Of a stretch of 64,000 bases of DNA, positions 8,265 through 17,521 are shown piece by piece. The notes beneath the pieces were generated by a model. The model did not search any database and was not told the DNA's origin. It saw only the letters and a program-made list of their open reading frames with translations. The stretch covers positions 7,564,001 through 7,628,000 of the forward strand of contig NC_015957.1 in assembly GCF_000147815.2 (NCBI RefSeq), given 5' to 3'. This DNA is from Streptomyces violaceusniger Tu 4113 (GTDB taxonomy: Bacteria > Actinomycetota > Actinomycetes > Streptomycetales > Streptomycetaceae). Each line of letters starts with the position of its first letter. Within the stretch, counting starts at the first letter, position 1. A program made the translations under genes and the position numbers.

Positions 8265-8510
8265 ATGCAAACCTGCCGGCGTGAACTGCCGGACCGGACG
8301 TTGATCTGGAATCAGAGGCAACTGCTCTACGCTCTGCGGGAGTTCGAACAGCTCTATCACTCTCATCGCGCCCACCAGGGCATCGCGAACGCCCGGCCGC
8401 CGCACCCGTTGCCCACGCCGATCAACGATCCGGAACAGAACACCGGCCCCGACATACGAAGACCCGACCGCCTCGGCGGCACCCTCCACGCATACCGGCA
8501 TACCCCATGA
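8265..8510 (+). pseudogene. C-terminal fragment of another integrase-type IS transposase
   Basis: Eighty-one codons starting exactly where the neighbouring IS ends read MQTCRRELPDRTLIWNQ, EFEQLYHSHRAHQGIANARP and RRPDRLGGTLHAY. This is the familiar C-terminus of actinomycete rve-type transposases, homologous in layout to the end of the IS protein beside it but clearly a different element. The first two thirds are missing, so it is a dead remnant. Confidence 0.75.
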
Positions 8511-9085
8511 CCTGCACGGATGGGATTTCCGGCAAGCCCTCGTCCGCTTGGCACACTATTTTTCGCCGAGAAACCCCCGCCGACTGTCTCGCCACAGCGC
8601 TCCAGAGCCGGATACGGCACTCGCGCCCTGGGAGTGACCTATCTGCCGGCGGACGCCAAGGGGTTTTGCCTCGCCTTGACGCAGGTCGCTCGCAACGACC
8701 AGGACGCCCGCGTGCGACCTGCCTGCGAAAACCGACTCAGCGACATCACCGACAGTCCCCCCATCCCTGTCGCATGGGGAGCGCGACTCCGTGCTCCCAC
8801 CCTGAAAGGAGGTCGAGAGCCGACAAGGGTCCTTATGCCTCTCGATGCAGAGAGCATCCGAATCGACCGGGTGACCCCAGGGGCCTACGGTTGCCGACGG
8901 CACACAGGGGCGCGGTACGGCACCGCACGTCTACCGGATCGGGTGACGGACAAACCGGGCGGCGTTGACACGTCTGCGAGTTGGGAGCACAAGGGCTCCC
9001 AGAGGGCTCCCACTTGCTCCCAGCCCGGAAACAGTTAAGGCCGCCCCCGCTACCCGCGGAAACGGCCTCCGACCTGCGAAAACGC
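8511..9085. other. non-coding boundary between IS zone and tRNA-Pro
   Basis: I see no credible gene; open frames of 170 codons or less here lack family features. Near the tRNA (8980-9030) the block GGGAGC/GCTCCC occurs four times in about 45 bp. Such short repeats may be arm sites of an integrative element, but nothing proves it. Confidence 0.5.
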
Positions 9086-9162
<77 letters not shown>

Positions 9163-9400
9163 GTGCTCGTTCGGCTTGGGCTTTCCCCTCGCCGACCGCG
9201 CATGAAGAACAATACCGCACCTCAGGGGGTGGCTGCTGCCACCCCAGGGTGAAGATCGGGAGTCCGGCGGGACCAGCCGGGGTGTTCACTCAGTGAGAGC
9301 GGATGGTTGCTCAGCGTTAGCCAGAGGGGGCGTGGGCTGCGGCGTTGGCGGGGAGGGGGGTACTTGACCTGAAGTTTGGTTTAAGTTGCACGCTCGGTCC

Positions 9401-10101
9401 ATGACCTTCACCGACGTTCACACCGCGCAGGGGTACGACGATCTTCCTCGGCTGATGAGCCTGATGACCGGGGACGAGAAGCACGGACCGGCCGCGACCT
9501 CGACGCTTGACGTGGTCTGGGTGCTCTACGACCGGTGCTGCGGGTCTCGCCGGAGGCGGTGGACGCTCCGGACCGGGATCGGTTTCTGCTGTCCAAGGGG
9601 CACGGGCCGATGGCGTACTACGCCGTGCTCGCCGCCAAGGGGTTCCTGCCCGAGTCGCTGCTGCCGGGGTTCGGGGGGTACGAGTCGCCGCTGGGGCACC
9701 ATCCGGATCGGGTGCTCGTACCGGGTGCCGAGATCAGCAGTGGCTCGCTCGGGCATGGGCTGCCGTTGGCCGTGGGGAGTGCGCTCGGGTTGCGGGCGCA
9801 GGGCCGTTCCGGGCCGGCGGTGTGGGTGCTCGTCGGCGACGCCGAGCTGGACGAGGGCAGCAATCACGAGGCGATCGCGTATGCGGGGGCCGTCGGGCTG
9901 GAGCGGTTGCACACGGTCGTTGTCGACAACGCCTCCGCCACCCATGGCCGGCCCGGGGGCATCGCCGCGCGCTTCGAGGCCGCGGGGTGGTCCACGGCGA
10001 GCGTGGACGGGCGTGATCACCAGGCGCTGTACGAGGCGTACACCGCGCCGCACCCGGGGCGGCCGCATGCCGTGGTGGCCCGGGTCGAGGCCAAGGTCTG
10101 A
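9401..10101 (+). pseudogene. transketolase, N-terminal (TPP-binding) subunit, one-base frameshift
   Basis: The start at ATG 9401 gives MTFTDVHTAQGYDDLPRLMS and runs to VVWVLYDR. The protein then continues in a different frame as VLRVSPEAVDAPDRDRFLLSKGHGP. At 9530-9540 the sequence has GACCGGTGCTG where one more G (GACCGGGTGCTG) would keep the frame. Downstream the TPP/Mg motif GDAELDEGSNHEA is intact, as is the LGHGLPLAVG region. Split transketolases of this type pair with a C-terminal subunit, which follows directly. The loss may be a sequencing slip in a G run or a genuine mutation. The complete protein would be about 233 residues. Confidence 0.8.
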
Positions 10102-10132
10102 TTCGTTTCCAGGGTGAGAGGAACTGTCTGCA

Positions 10133-11032
10133 ATGGACACCATGCGTGAGCGTTTCGCCGCCACCGTCTCCCGTCTTCTCGACGACGACCCCCGGCTGGC
10201 CGTCGTGCTGGCGGAGATCGGTAAGGACGGCTTCACGGACGCGGCCCGGGCGCATCCCGACCGGGTGATCAATGTCGGCATCCGCGAGCAGTTGCTGGTC
10301 GGCGCCGGCGGTGGACTGGCGCTGACCGGGATGCGGCCGATTCTGCACACCTTCGCCAGCTTTCTGGTCGAGCGGCCCTTTGAGCAGGTCAAGCTGGACT
10401 TCGGGCATCAGGGTGTGGGCGGGGTGCTGGTGAGCGCGGCCGGGTCGTACGACTGGCCCGCGGGCGGCTACACCCATATGGCTCCCGGCGATGTGGCCCT
10501 GCTGGACACGCTCGACGGCTGGACCATCCATGTGCCCGGCCATCCGGAGGAGGCCGAGACGCTGCTGCGGGACGCGGCCGCGGCCGGTGACGACTCGGTG
10601 TACGTACGGCTGTCGGCACACTCCAACTCCGCCCCGCGGGACATCGCCCCCGGCCGCTTCCTGACCGTACGGGAGGGGCGCGGCGGCGTGGTGATCGCGG
10701 TCGGGCCGATGCTCGACAGCGTGCTCACGGCCGTCGAGGGGCTGGATGTGACCGTGCTGTACGCCACGACGGTGCGGCCCTTCGACGAGCGGGCGTTGCG
10801 TGCGGGCGCGGGGGCCGGGGCGGCAGTCGATGTCGTGCTTGTCGAGCCGTATCTCGCGGGCACCTCGACCGCCGCCGTCAACGACGCGCTCGCCGATCGC
10901 CCGCATCGGGTGCTCGGCCTGGGCATCCCCCGGCGCGAGCTGCGCCGCTACGGCACGATCGACGAGCATCTCGCGAGGCAGGGGCTGGACCCGGCGTCGT
11001 TGCGGGAGCGCATCTCCGGCTTCCTGCGCTGA
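10133..11032 (+). CDS. transketolase, C-terminal (pyrimidine-binding) subunit
   Basis: A 299-residue partner of the preceding gene, 31 bp downstream and evidently co-transcribed. It holds the pyrimidine domain (LAVVLAEIGKDGF with the catalytic Glu, then VINVGIREQLLVGAGGGLAL) and the transketolase C-terminal domain (VVIAVGPMLDSVLTAVEGLDVTVLYATTVRPFD). Together the two subunits would transfer two-carbon ketol units as in the pentose phosphate or a specialised aminosugar pathway. In actinomycetes such split enzymes are often accessory to the main Tkt. GAGAGGAACTG precedes the ATG at 10133. Confidence 0.88.
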   Translation: MDTMRERFAATVSRLLDDDPRLAVVLAEIGKDGFTDAARAHPDRVINVGIREQLLVGAGGGLALTGMRPILHTFASFLVERPFEQVKLDFGHQGVGGVLVSAAGSYDWPAGGYTHMAPGDVALLDTLDGWTIHVPGHPEEAETLLRDAAAAGDDSVYVRLSAHSNSAPRDIAPGRFLTVREGRGGVVIAVGPMLDSVLTAVEGLDVTVLYATTVRPFDERALRAGAGAGAAVDVVLVEPYLAGTSTAAVNDALADRPHRVLGLGIPRRELRRYGTIDEHLARQGLDPASLRERISGFLR

Positions 11033-11067
11033 GGCGGTGGCTCCGCCGGGGCCGGGCCGCCCACGGT

Positions 11068-12018
11068 TCAGAGGTGCTTTTCCAGCCAGGTCAGCAGGTC
11101 CTGCTGGACCTCGTCCCGGTTGGTCTCGTTGAGGATCTCGTGCCGGGCCCCCTGGTATCCCTTCCAGCTCAGCTCCCGCGTGCCGCCGTAGCGGAAGTCC
11201 TCCAGGAGTTCGTAGACGAGCGTCATCCCCTGATTGCACGGGTCCTCGGTGCCCACCGCCAGATGCACCGGCAGCGCGGCCGGGATACGGGCCTGGTGGC
11301 GCGGGTCGTTGATCTTACGGACGCCATGGACCCAGTCCAGGCACAGCCCGGTGCTGAACGCGAAGCCGCACCGCTCGTCCGCCGCGTACGCGGCCACCTC
11401 CGCCGGATCGCGCGACAGCCACTCGAAGCCCGTCCGGTCCCGAAGGGAGTCGTACGGGTCGTTGAACGAGGCGAAGAGGGTCGGGGTGAAGGTGGAGGGG
11501 GCGGTCCGGCCCCGTTCCGCGATCTCCTGGGCGATGCCCTCCAGCGCCTCCTCGGTCTCGGTCCCCGGCAGGGAGCGGAAGGTCCCGGAGAGGATCAGCC
11601 CGGCCAGCTCCTCGCCGTACTCCTGGGCGCAGTCGCGGGCCAGCATCGAACCCATGCTGTGGCCGAGCAGGACCAGGGGCGCGCGAGGGTGCGCGGCCCG
11701 GGCGCGGTCGCCGACGGCACGCAGGTCCGAGACGATCGCCCGCCAACTGTCGCCCTCCTCGCCCACGACGCCGAAGCCGCCCGTCGACTCGGCGGTGGCT
11801 CCGTGGCCGCGGTGGTCCGAGGCGACCACCGCATAGCCGTGCGCGGCGAGGAAGCGGGCGAACCGGTCGTAGCGCCGGGCGTGTTCGGCGGCGCCATGGG
11901 CGATCTGGACGATCGCGCGCGGGGCGCCGTGCTCCGGCAGCCAGGTGTAGGTCGCGACCCGCACACCGTCGGGCGTGGGCAGATGGTCGGTGCGGTGGGT
12001 GATACCGCCGTCGGGCAT
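11068..12018 (-). CDS. monoacylglycerol-lipase-like alpha/beta hydrolase (serine aminopeptidase S33 family)
   Basis: A 316-residue hydrolase with an HGAAEH box at 41-46, DHRGHG at 69-74 and the nucleophile elbow GHSMGS at 119-124 (Ser121). The late Asp is likely in AVGTEDP and the His in QGARHEILNE. This layout is that of lysophospholipase/monoglyceride lipases (Hydrolase_4). No signal peptide is seen, so action on intracellular or membrane acylglycerols is inferred. It is convergent with the transketolase operon. The ATG at 12018 is preceded by an AGGAGATGAGACGGC leader with a good Shine-Dalgarno. Confidence 0.88.
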   Translation of the reverse strand: MPDGGITHRTDHLPTPDGVRVATYTWLPEHGAPRAIVQIAHGAAEHARRYDRFARFLAAHGYAVVASDHRGHGATAESTGGFGVVGEEGDSWRAIVSDLRAVGDRARAAHPRAPLVLLGHSMGSMLARDCAQEYGEELAGLILSGTFRSLPGTETEEALEGIAQEIAERGRTAPSTFTPTLFASFNDPYDSLRDRTGFEWLSRDPAEVAAYAADERCGFAFSTGLCLDWVHGVRKINDPRHQARIPAALPVHLAVGTEDPCNQGMTLVYELLEDFRYGGTRELSWKGYQGARHEILNETNRDEVQQDLLTWLEKHL

Positions 12019-12034
12019 GCCGTCTCATCTCCTG

Positions 12035-12135
12035 GTGCTCATCGATCTGGTGCACATCGATTTGGTGCTGGTCGGTCTGGTGCAAGTCGGTGTGTGCCTG
12101 TGCTGGTCGGTCTGCGTGTGAGTCGGTCTGGCGTG
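12035..12135. repeat. degenerate short tandem repeats (TCGGTCTGGTGC-like)
   Basis: The interval upstream of the lipase gene holds six or more imperfect copies of a 12-15 nt unit (GATCTGGTGC, GATTTGGTGC, GGTCTGGTGC and variants). It is a decayed simple repeat inside the 276-bp gap between divergent genes. Confidence 0.6.
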
Positions 12136-12294
12136 GACGGGTGCGGACGGAAGCCCACTCTCCCTTTGCCGGGCCCGCAAGCCAAGGGCATCGACGCGCT
12201 CTTGTCCTCCGGGGCGTGGCGGGTGTAACGATCAAGGGCTTGGTACCGCGTATCGACTCCTGATCCATGCAACTCCCTTGCTCCAGGAGGACCG

Positions 12295-15200
12295 TTGGAC
12301 ACGTATGACGCTTCGCTCTCCCCCGCCTCGGCAGCCGCCTCGGCCCTGTCGCGGCGGCGTTTTCTGCAGGCAGCCGCCGCGGGCACCGCCGCCGCCACCG
12401 CGGCCACGCTGCCCTTCGAGACGGCCGCCGCCGCACCGGCCCGGCCGGTCTCTCTCTCCTTCACCGCCGCCACCAACGGCGCCGCGACCCTCTCCCCGTC
12501 CGGCGACCGCATGATCGCCGAGGTCCAGAACGTCCTGTGGTCGGTCGCCCGTAAGGGTGGCGAGGCCGTACCGCTCACACCGGCCGATCTGGAGCCCACC
12601 CGGCCGGTCTACTCCCCCGATGGAAAGCTGCTGGCCGTCTGCGCCTACCGGGGCGGCGGATTCCATATCTGGACGCTGCGCCCCGACGGCTCCGGTTTGC
12701 GGCAGCGAACGGACGGCCCGTGGGACGACCGCGGTCCGGCCTGGTCGCCCGACGGCACCCGGATCGCCTTCGCCTCCGAGCGCGGCGGCGACCCCGTGGC
12801 GGGCAGCCCGTACCGGATCTGGGTGCTGGAGGTGGCCACCGGTGAGCTCACCCGGCTCACGGGCGCGGACGGGCAGGACGGGCCGCTCCAGGACGGCGCC
12901 TGGGAGGACTTCGACCCCACCTGGTCCGCGGACGGCGAGCGGGTGCTGTTCGTGCGCGGTGCGCTCGCCGGGACGACGCTGAACGCCCGTACGGTGGCCT
13001 CCGTACGGGCCGACGGCACCGGTCCGGTCACGGCCGAGCACACCGACCCCACCGCCGGCGCCCAGGTGATGACGCCGTCCGTGTCGGCGGACGGCCACCT
13101 CGCCTATCTGCGGACCACGGCCGCTCCCGCCGCCTCCTGCACGCTGGTCGTGGCCGGCGAGCCGGTGGCGATCACGGGAGATGTGCAGCCCGTGCCGCCC
13201 CGTTGGGTGTCACGGGACGAGCTGCTGCTCACCGTCAATGGGCGGTTCCGGGTGTTCCGGATGTCCCCGGCGGTACGCTCCGGCGCGGCCGGAAGCGATG
13301 AGAAATCCGACCGTAAGGGCGTCGCGTACGAGGAGATCCCCTTCTCCGCCACCCTCCCCATCGACCGGCCCCGGTATCGCGTCAAGCGGTACGACTTCGA
13401 TAGTGGCGGGGTGCGGCCGGTGCGCGGGCTGCATCTGCCCGCGCTCTCTCCTGACGGCCGTAAGGTGGCCTTCGCCGCCCTCAACTCCCTCTGGGTCGCC
13501 GATGTCTCCGGCGGCCGCGCCCCGCGCCGGGTCGTACGGGCGGCCCCCACCCGGTATCTGCTGGCCCCCACCTGGACGCCCGACGGGCGCGCCCTGGTGT
13601 ACGCCGACGACCGCGACGGGCTGCTGGCCGCGCGCCGCCGGGACCTCGCCTCGGGCGAGGAGACCGTGCTGGCCTCCGGGGGCAGGGTGCATCCGGCGCT
13701 CTCCCCCGACGGCAAGCGGATCGCCTGTGTCGACATGTCGGGAAACCTGGTTCTGCGCGATCTCGACGCCGGTACGGAACGGGTGCTCGCCGCGCCGATG
13801 GGCGCGGGCGGACTGCCCGGCCGACCGAGCTGGTCACCCGACGGGCGCTATGTCGCCCTGTGCGATCGCAACCGGCTGAACCAGCGGTTCCGCGAGGGCT
13901 ACAACCTGATCCGGGTGATCGACACCGACACCGGTACGGCCAGGCAGCATGCCGTCGCACCGCACACCTCCCTCTCCGACCGCTATGACTCCGGACCGGT
14001 CTGGTCCCCCGATGGCCGCCATATGGCGCTCATCGTCGAGTCCGCCCTGTGGCTGCTGCCGGTAAGGGCGGACGGCACCCCCGACGGCGCGCCGCGTCGG
14101 CTCACCGACGAGGCCGCCGACCACCCCTCCTGGTCCGGCGACTCCCGTCATGTCCTGTATCTGTCGGCGGGCCGACTGCGGCTGCTGGACGTCGAGCGCG
14201 GCACCGCCCGGACGGTCCGCGTCCCGCTGGACCACCGGCGCCCGCGCCCCGCGGACACCGTCGTCCACGCCGGACGGTTCTGGGACGGCACCGGAGGCGA
14301 CGGCGGCGGCGCCGGTCGTGACGGTGACGGCCGTAAGGACGCCACGGTCCGCGAGGACGTGGACATCGTGGTGCGCGGCGGACGCATCGCGGCCGTGGAG
14401 GCCCACCGGGCCGGGCGGCCCGCGAAACGGCGCGTCGACGCCTCCGACCGCACCGTCATCCCGGGGCTGTGGGACGCCCACACCCACCCGTGGCAGTACA
14501 CCTATGGCGGCCGTCAGACCGCCCTGCAGCTCGCCTACGGCATCACCACGGCCGTTTCCCTCGGCGGCTTCGCCTATGAGCAGGCGCGCCTCAGGGAGGC
14601 CGTCGCGGCGGGCGCGCTGGCCGGGCCGCGGCTGCTGGCCACCGGCGAGCTGCTGGACGGACCGCGCGTCGCCTACAGCATGGGCCGGGCGCATCGCACC
14701 CGGGACGGTCTGCGGCGCTCTTTGGATCGCGCTGCCGCCCTCGACTGGGACTTCGTCAAGACGTATGTCCGCGCACCGGGCTGGATCATGGAGGAGGCGG
14801 CCCGGTTCGCGCATGAGCGGCTCGGGGTGCGCACCGGCAGCCATCTGTGCTCACCGGGCATACAGCTCGGACAGGACCTGACGACGCATCTGCAGGCCAC
14901 CCAGCGGCTGGAGTACGGGCACGCCACGACGGCGTCCGGGCACTCCCAGCAGGACGTGGCGGAGATCTACACCGCGACCTCCGACTTCCGGCTCATCGCC
15001 ACGCCGTTCACGGCCTCGCCCCTGGTGGGCGCGGACCCCTCGCTGGCGGAGGACGAGCGGGTCACCCGGCTGATGCCGCCGTGGGACACCGCGCTCGTAC
15101 GGCAGCTCGCCGGGACGCCCCCGACGCCGGACCAACTGACCACGCTGGGCACCGAGATCGGGGTCTACCGGCGGATTCTGGCCGAGGGCGGGGTGGTGGC

Positions 15201-15594
15201 CCTGGGGACGGACCAGCCGCTGGTGCCGGTGGGCCTCCATCTGCATCTGGCCCTGCGCGCCCTGCACCGCTTCGGGCTGTCGCCGCAGGAGGCGCTGCGC
15301 ACGGCGACCATCCTCCCGGCGCGGGCCTTCGGTGCCGAGCGCGATCTGGGGACCCTGGAGGTCGGCAAGCTGGCGGATCTGACGGTCGTGGACGGCGATC
15401 CCTTCACGGACTTCGACTCGCTGGTACGGACGGTGTCGGTGCTGCGGGGCGGGGTGCCGTACGAGCAGCGCGAGCTGGTCGAGTCCTTCCCGGGGGCCGG
15501 TGCCGCGGCGGCACCGCACGGGCGGTCGGCGGATGAGTGGCTGGAGGTGGGGCGGCTGTTGCGGCGCGACTCCTGCTGCGCTGTGGAGGGCTGA
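12295..15594 (+). CDS. Tat-exported beta-propeller amidohydrolase
   Basis: A 1099-residue protein from TTG 12295, chosen because AGGAGG sits at 12285-12290. The twin-arginine signal is SRRRFL at 19-24 followed by an Ala-rich hydrophobic stretch, so folded export by the TatAC system encoded at 32-33.6 kb is expected. Residues about 55-640 are WD40/TolB-like propeller repeats (SPDGKLLAV, SWSPDGRYVAL and relatives). From about 650 an amidohydrolase domain begins, with the metal-binding HTH at 729-731, later His in GSHLCSPG and EYGHATT, and Asp in LGTDQPLVP. It ends with the GTLEVGKLADLTVVDGDPF signature. It probably hydrolyses a cyclic amide or peptide outside the membrane; the substrate is unknown. 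Confidence 0.88.
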   Translation: MDTYDASLSPASAAASALSRRRFLQAAAAGTAAATAATLPFETAAAAPARPVSLSFTAATNGAATLSPSGDRMIAEVQNVLWSVARKGGEAVPLTPADLEPTRPVYSPDGKLLAVCAYRGGGFHIWTLRPDGSGLRQRTDGPWDDRGPAWSPDGTRIAFASERGGDPVAGSPYRIWVLEVATGELTRLTGADGQDGPLQDGAWEDFDPTWSADGERVLFVRGALAGTTLNARTVASVRADGTGPVTAEHTDPTAGAQVMTPSVSADGHLAYLRTTAAPAASCTLVVAGEPVAITGDVQPVPPRWVSRDELLLTVNGRFRVFRMSPAVRSGAAGSDEKSDRKGVAYEEIPFSATLPIDRPRYRVKRYDFDSGGVRPVRGLHLPALSPDGRKVAFAALNSLWVADVSGGRAPRRVVRAAPTRYLLAPTWTPDGRALVYADDRDGLLAARRRDLASGEETVLASGGRVHPALSPDGKRIACVDMSGNLVLRDLDAGTERVLAAPMGAGGLPGRPSWSPDGRYVALCDRNRLNQRFREGYNLIRVIDTDTGTARQHAVAPHTSLSDRYDSGPVWSPDGRHMALIVESALWLLPVRADGTPDGAPRRLTDEAADHPSWSGDSRHVLYLSAGRLRLLDVERGTARTVRVPLDHRRPRPADTVVHAGRFWDGTGGDGGGAGRDGDGRKDATVREDVDIVVRGGRIAAVEAHRAGRPAKRRVDASDRTVIPGLWDAHTHPWQYTYGGRQTALQLAYGITTAVSLGGFAYEQARLREAVAAGALAGPRLLATGELLDGPRVAYSMGRAHRTRDGLRRSLDRAAALDWDFVKTYVRAPGWIMEEAARFAHERLGVRTGSHLCSPGIQLGQDLTTHLQATQRLEYGHATTASGHSQQDVAEIYTATSDFRLIATPFTASPLVGADPSLAEDERVTRLMPPWDTALVRQLAGTPPTPDQLTTLGTEIGVYRRILAEGGVVALGTDQPLVPVGLHLHLALRALHRFGLSPQEALRTATILPARAFGAERDLGTLEVGKLADLTVVDGDPFTDFDSLVRTVSVLRGGVPYEQRELVESFPGAGAAAAPHGRSADEWLEVGRLLRRDSCCAVEG

Positions 15595-15605
15595 GGATGC
15601 TGAGC

Positions 15606-15641
15606 GGGGTGGGGCGGGGGCTCCGGTCCCCGGCCCGCCCC
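15606..15641. terminator. GC-rich hairpin between convergent genes
   Basis: Arms 15606-15619 and 15628-15641 (GGGGTGGGGCGGGG / CCCCGGCCCGCCCC) pair with two mismatches, one of them a possible wobble. The hairpin lies between the stop codons at 15594 (plus) and 15712 (minus), so it could terminate both genes. Three 13-nt CGGAGCCGGGG-type tandem units follow up to 15705. Confidence 0.55.
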
Positions 15642-15711
15642 GCCAGGTTCCAGCACTTGGGCGGCGGAGCCGGGGGCCGGAGCCGGGGATCGGAGCCGGG
15701 GGCCGAGACGG

Positions 15712-17379
15712 TCACCGGGGGACGTCGAGCCTGGCCAGGGAGCCCGTTTCCAGGGCGCACCACAGGGCGCCGCCGTACGGGGCGATGCCGTGCGGTTCGC
15801 AGTCGGCTCGGGGCAGGTCGTACGCCGTGATCCGGCCGTCGGTGGTGACGCGTCCGACCCCGCCACGGCCCCATTCGGTGAACCACAGCGCCCCGTCGGG
15901 GCCGTGGGTGATGGCGTGCGGCCGCGCCGCGCGGTCGGGCAGCGGGTACTCGGTGACGGTGCCGTCCACCGTGATGCGGCCGATCTGCCCCGCGCCGATC
16001 TCGGTGAACCACAGGGCGCCGTCCGGCCCTTGGGCGATGCCCACCGGCGCGGCGGCCTCGGTCGGCAGGGGGTGGGCGGTCGTCACGCCGTCCATGGCGA
16101 TCCGGCCGATGGCGTTGCCCTGGTTGAGGGTGAACCACATCGCGCCGTCGGGCCCCGCCGCCAACGCGGACGGGAAGGCTCCGGGCGCGGGGTACTCGGT
16201 GATCTCGCCGTCCATGGTGATCCGCCCGATGCGGTCGGCGCCCGACAGCGTGAACCACATGGCCCCGTCCGGGCCCGCGGCGATCCCGTACGGGCCGCCG
16301 TCGGCGGTCGGCGGTTCGTAGGAGGAGGCCGTGCCGCCCATGGTGATCCGGCCGATGCGGTGGGTGCCGTACTCGGTGAACCACAGGGCGCCGTCGGGCC
16401 CTTGGGCGATCACCGTCGGCTTGGCTCCCACGGGGTGGACGGTGATCCCGCCGTCCACGTCCCTGCGGCCGATCGCGCCCTGGTGGACCAGGGTGAACCA
16501 CAAGGCGCCGTCGGGGCCGCCGGTGAGCGCGTAGGGCCCCGCGTCCGGCTCGCTGACGGTGCAGACGCGGACCGGGTCGGCGAGCCACCGGCCGATCCGG
16601 TCCAGCAGCACCTCGCCCGGCTCGGACAGATGGAAGGCGTGCGGCATGTCCGCGTACTCCTCCAGGCGCACGCTCACCCCGGCGGCGTCGGCCGCCTCGG
16701 CGAAGCGGCGGGCGTCGTCCAGGAGCACCTCATCCGTGCCGACGGCGATCAGCAGCGGCGGCAGCCCGCGCGGATCCCCGTACAGCGGCGACTGCGGGGC
16801 CTGGTCGGCGGGCGCGCCGGCCAGGTACTGGGCGCGTATGGAGCCGAGGGCGGCCCGGTTCATGACGTCCTTACCGTCGTTGGCGGCAAGCGACGCACCG
16901 GTAAGGGCGAAATCGGTGACGGGTGAGACCGCGACCGCGGCACCGGGCCGCGGACCGCCGGTCCGCCCGATCTCCAGCAGGGCGGACAGCACCAGTGTGG
17001 CCCCGGCCGACTCACCGGCGAGTACGACCTCGGCGGCGGGGACGCCCTCGTCCAGCACGCTTCGCCAGGCGGCCAGGACGTCCTCGAGCGCCGCGGGATA
17101 GGGGTGTTCGGGCGCCAGCCGGTAGTCCACCCGCAGGGCGGGGCGTCCGGTGGCCTTCGACAGCCGATAGGCCATCACCCGCTCGGCCTCGGGCGTGGTG
17201 TGGGCGAACCCGCCGCCGTGCACATAGATCACCGCGCCGCCCCGGGCGCCTGACGCGCAAACCCAGTCGCCGCGCACCTCGGCGTCGTCCGGGAGCGGGG
17301 CGGCGATCAGGGCGTCGGCGCGGTCGCGGACCGCTTGGACCGCCTCGGGCTCCGCGGGAACGGCGATGACGTTCAGCAA
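15712..17379 (-). CDS. alpha/beta hydrolase fused to a virginiamycin-B-lyase-like propeller
   Basis: The start is TTG 17379 because GGAGGA lies four bases upstream; a longer frame reaches 17430 without an RBS. In the 555-residue product, residues 1-280 are an HSL-type esterase: HGGG 54-57, YRLAPEHPYP 87-96, GESAG with Ser124, Asp in AVGTDEVLLDD, His in MPHAFHL. From about 285 to the end there are six GPDGA(L/M)WFT blades plus a seventh degenerate one (GGALWCALETG). This is the signature of streptogramin B lyase (Vgb), which linearises type-B streptogramins through a C-O bond elimination. No signal peptide is visible. Such a fusion might both de-esterify and linearise cyclic depsipeptides, but lyase activity of the propeller is only inferred. 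Confidence 0.85.
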   Translation of the reverse strand: MLNVIAVPAEPEAVQAVRDRADALIAAPLPDDAEVRGDWVCASGARGGAVIYVHGGGFAHTTPEAERVMAYRLSKATGRPALRVDYRLAPEHPYPAALEDVLAAWRSVLDEGVPAAEVVLAGESAGATLVLSALLEIGRTGGPRPGAAVAVSPVTDFALTGASLAANDGKDVMNRAALGSIRAQYLAGAPADQAPQSPLYGDPRGLPPLLIAVGTDEVLLDDARRFAEAADAAGVSVRLEEYADMPHAFHLSEPGEVLLDRIGRWLADPVRVCTVSEPDAGPYALTGGPDGALWFTLVHQGAIGRRDVDGGITVHPVGAKPTVIAQGPDGALWFTEYGTHRIGRITMGGTASSYEPPTADGGPYGIAAGPDGAMWFTLSGADRIGRITMDGEITEYPAPGAFPSALAAGPDGAMWFTLNQGNAIGRIAMDGVTTAHPLPTEAAAPVGIAQGPDGALWFTEIGAGQIGRITVDGTVTEYPLPDRAARPHAITHGPDGALWFTEWGRGGVGRVTTDGRITAYDLPRADCEPHGIAPYGGALWCALETGSLARLDVPR

Positions 17380-17521
17380 GGGTCCTCCGTCGTGGTGGGG
17401 GTGGTCAGGATTCGCGAGGGTCGAGATCAACTCCCGCAGGGAGAATTACTATGCGCGACCAGCGCGAGGAGGCCACGGCCGTCGCTCTCAGCCGTCCCCC
17501 TGGGACGTGAGCGCGCCGCCG

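Noticed and set aside
8520-9038. 172-codon plus-strand frame before the tRNA, possibly an integrase tail
   Set aside because: No recombinase motif is recognisable and codon use is not convincing; only the GGGAGC repeats are worth noting.
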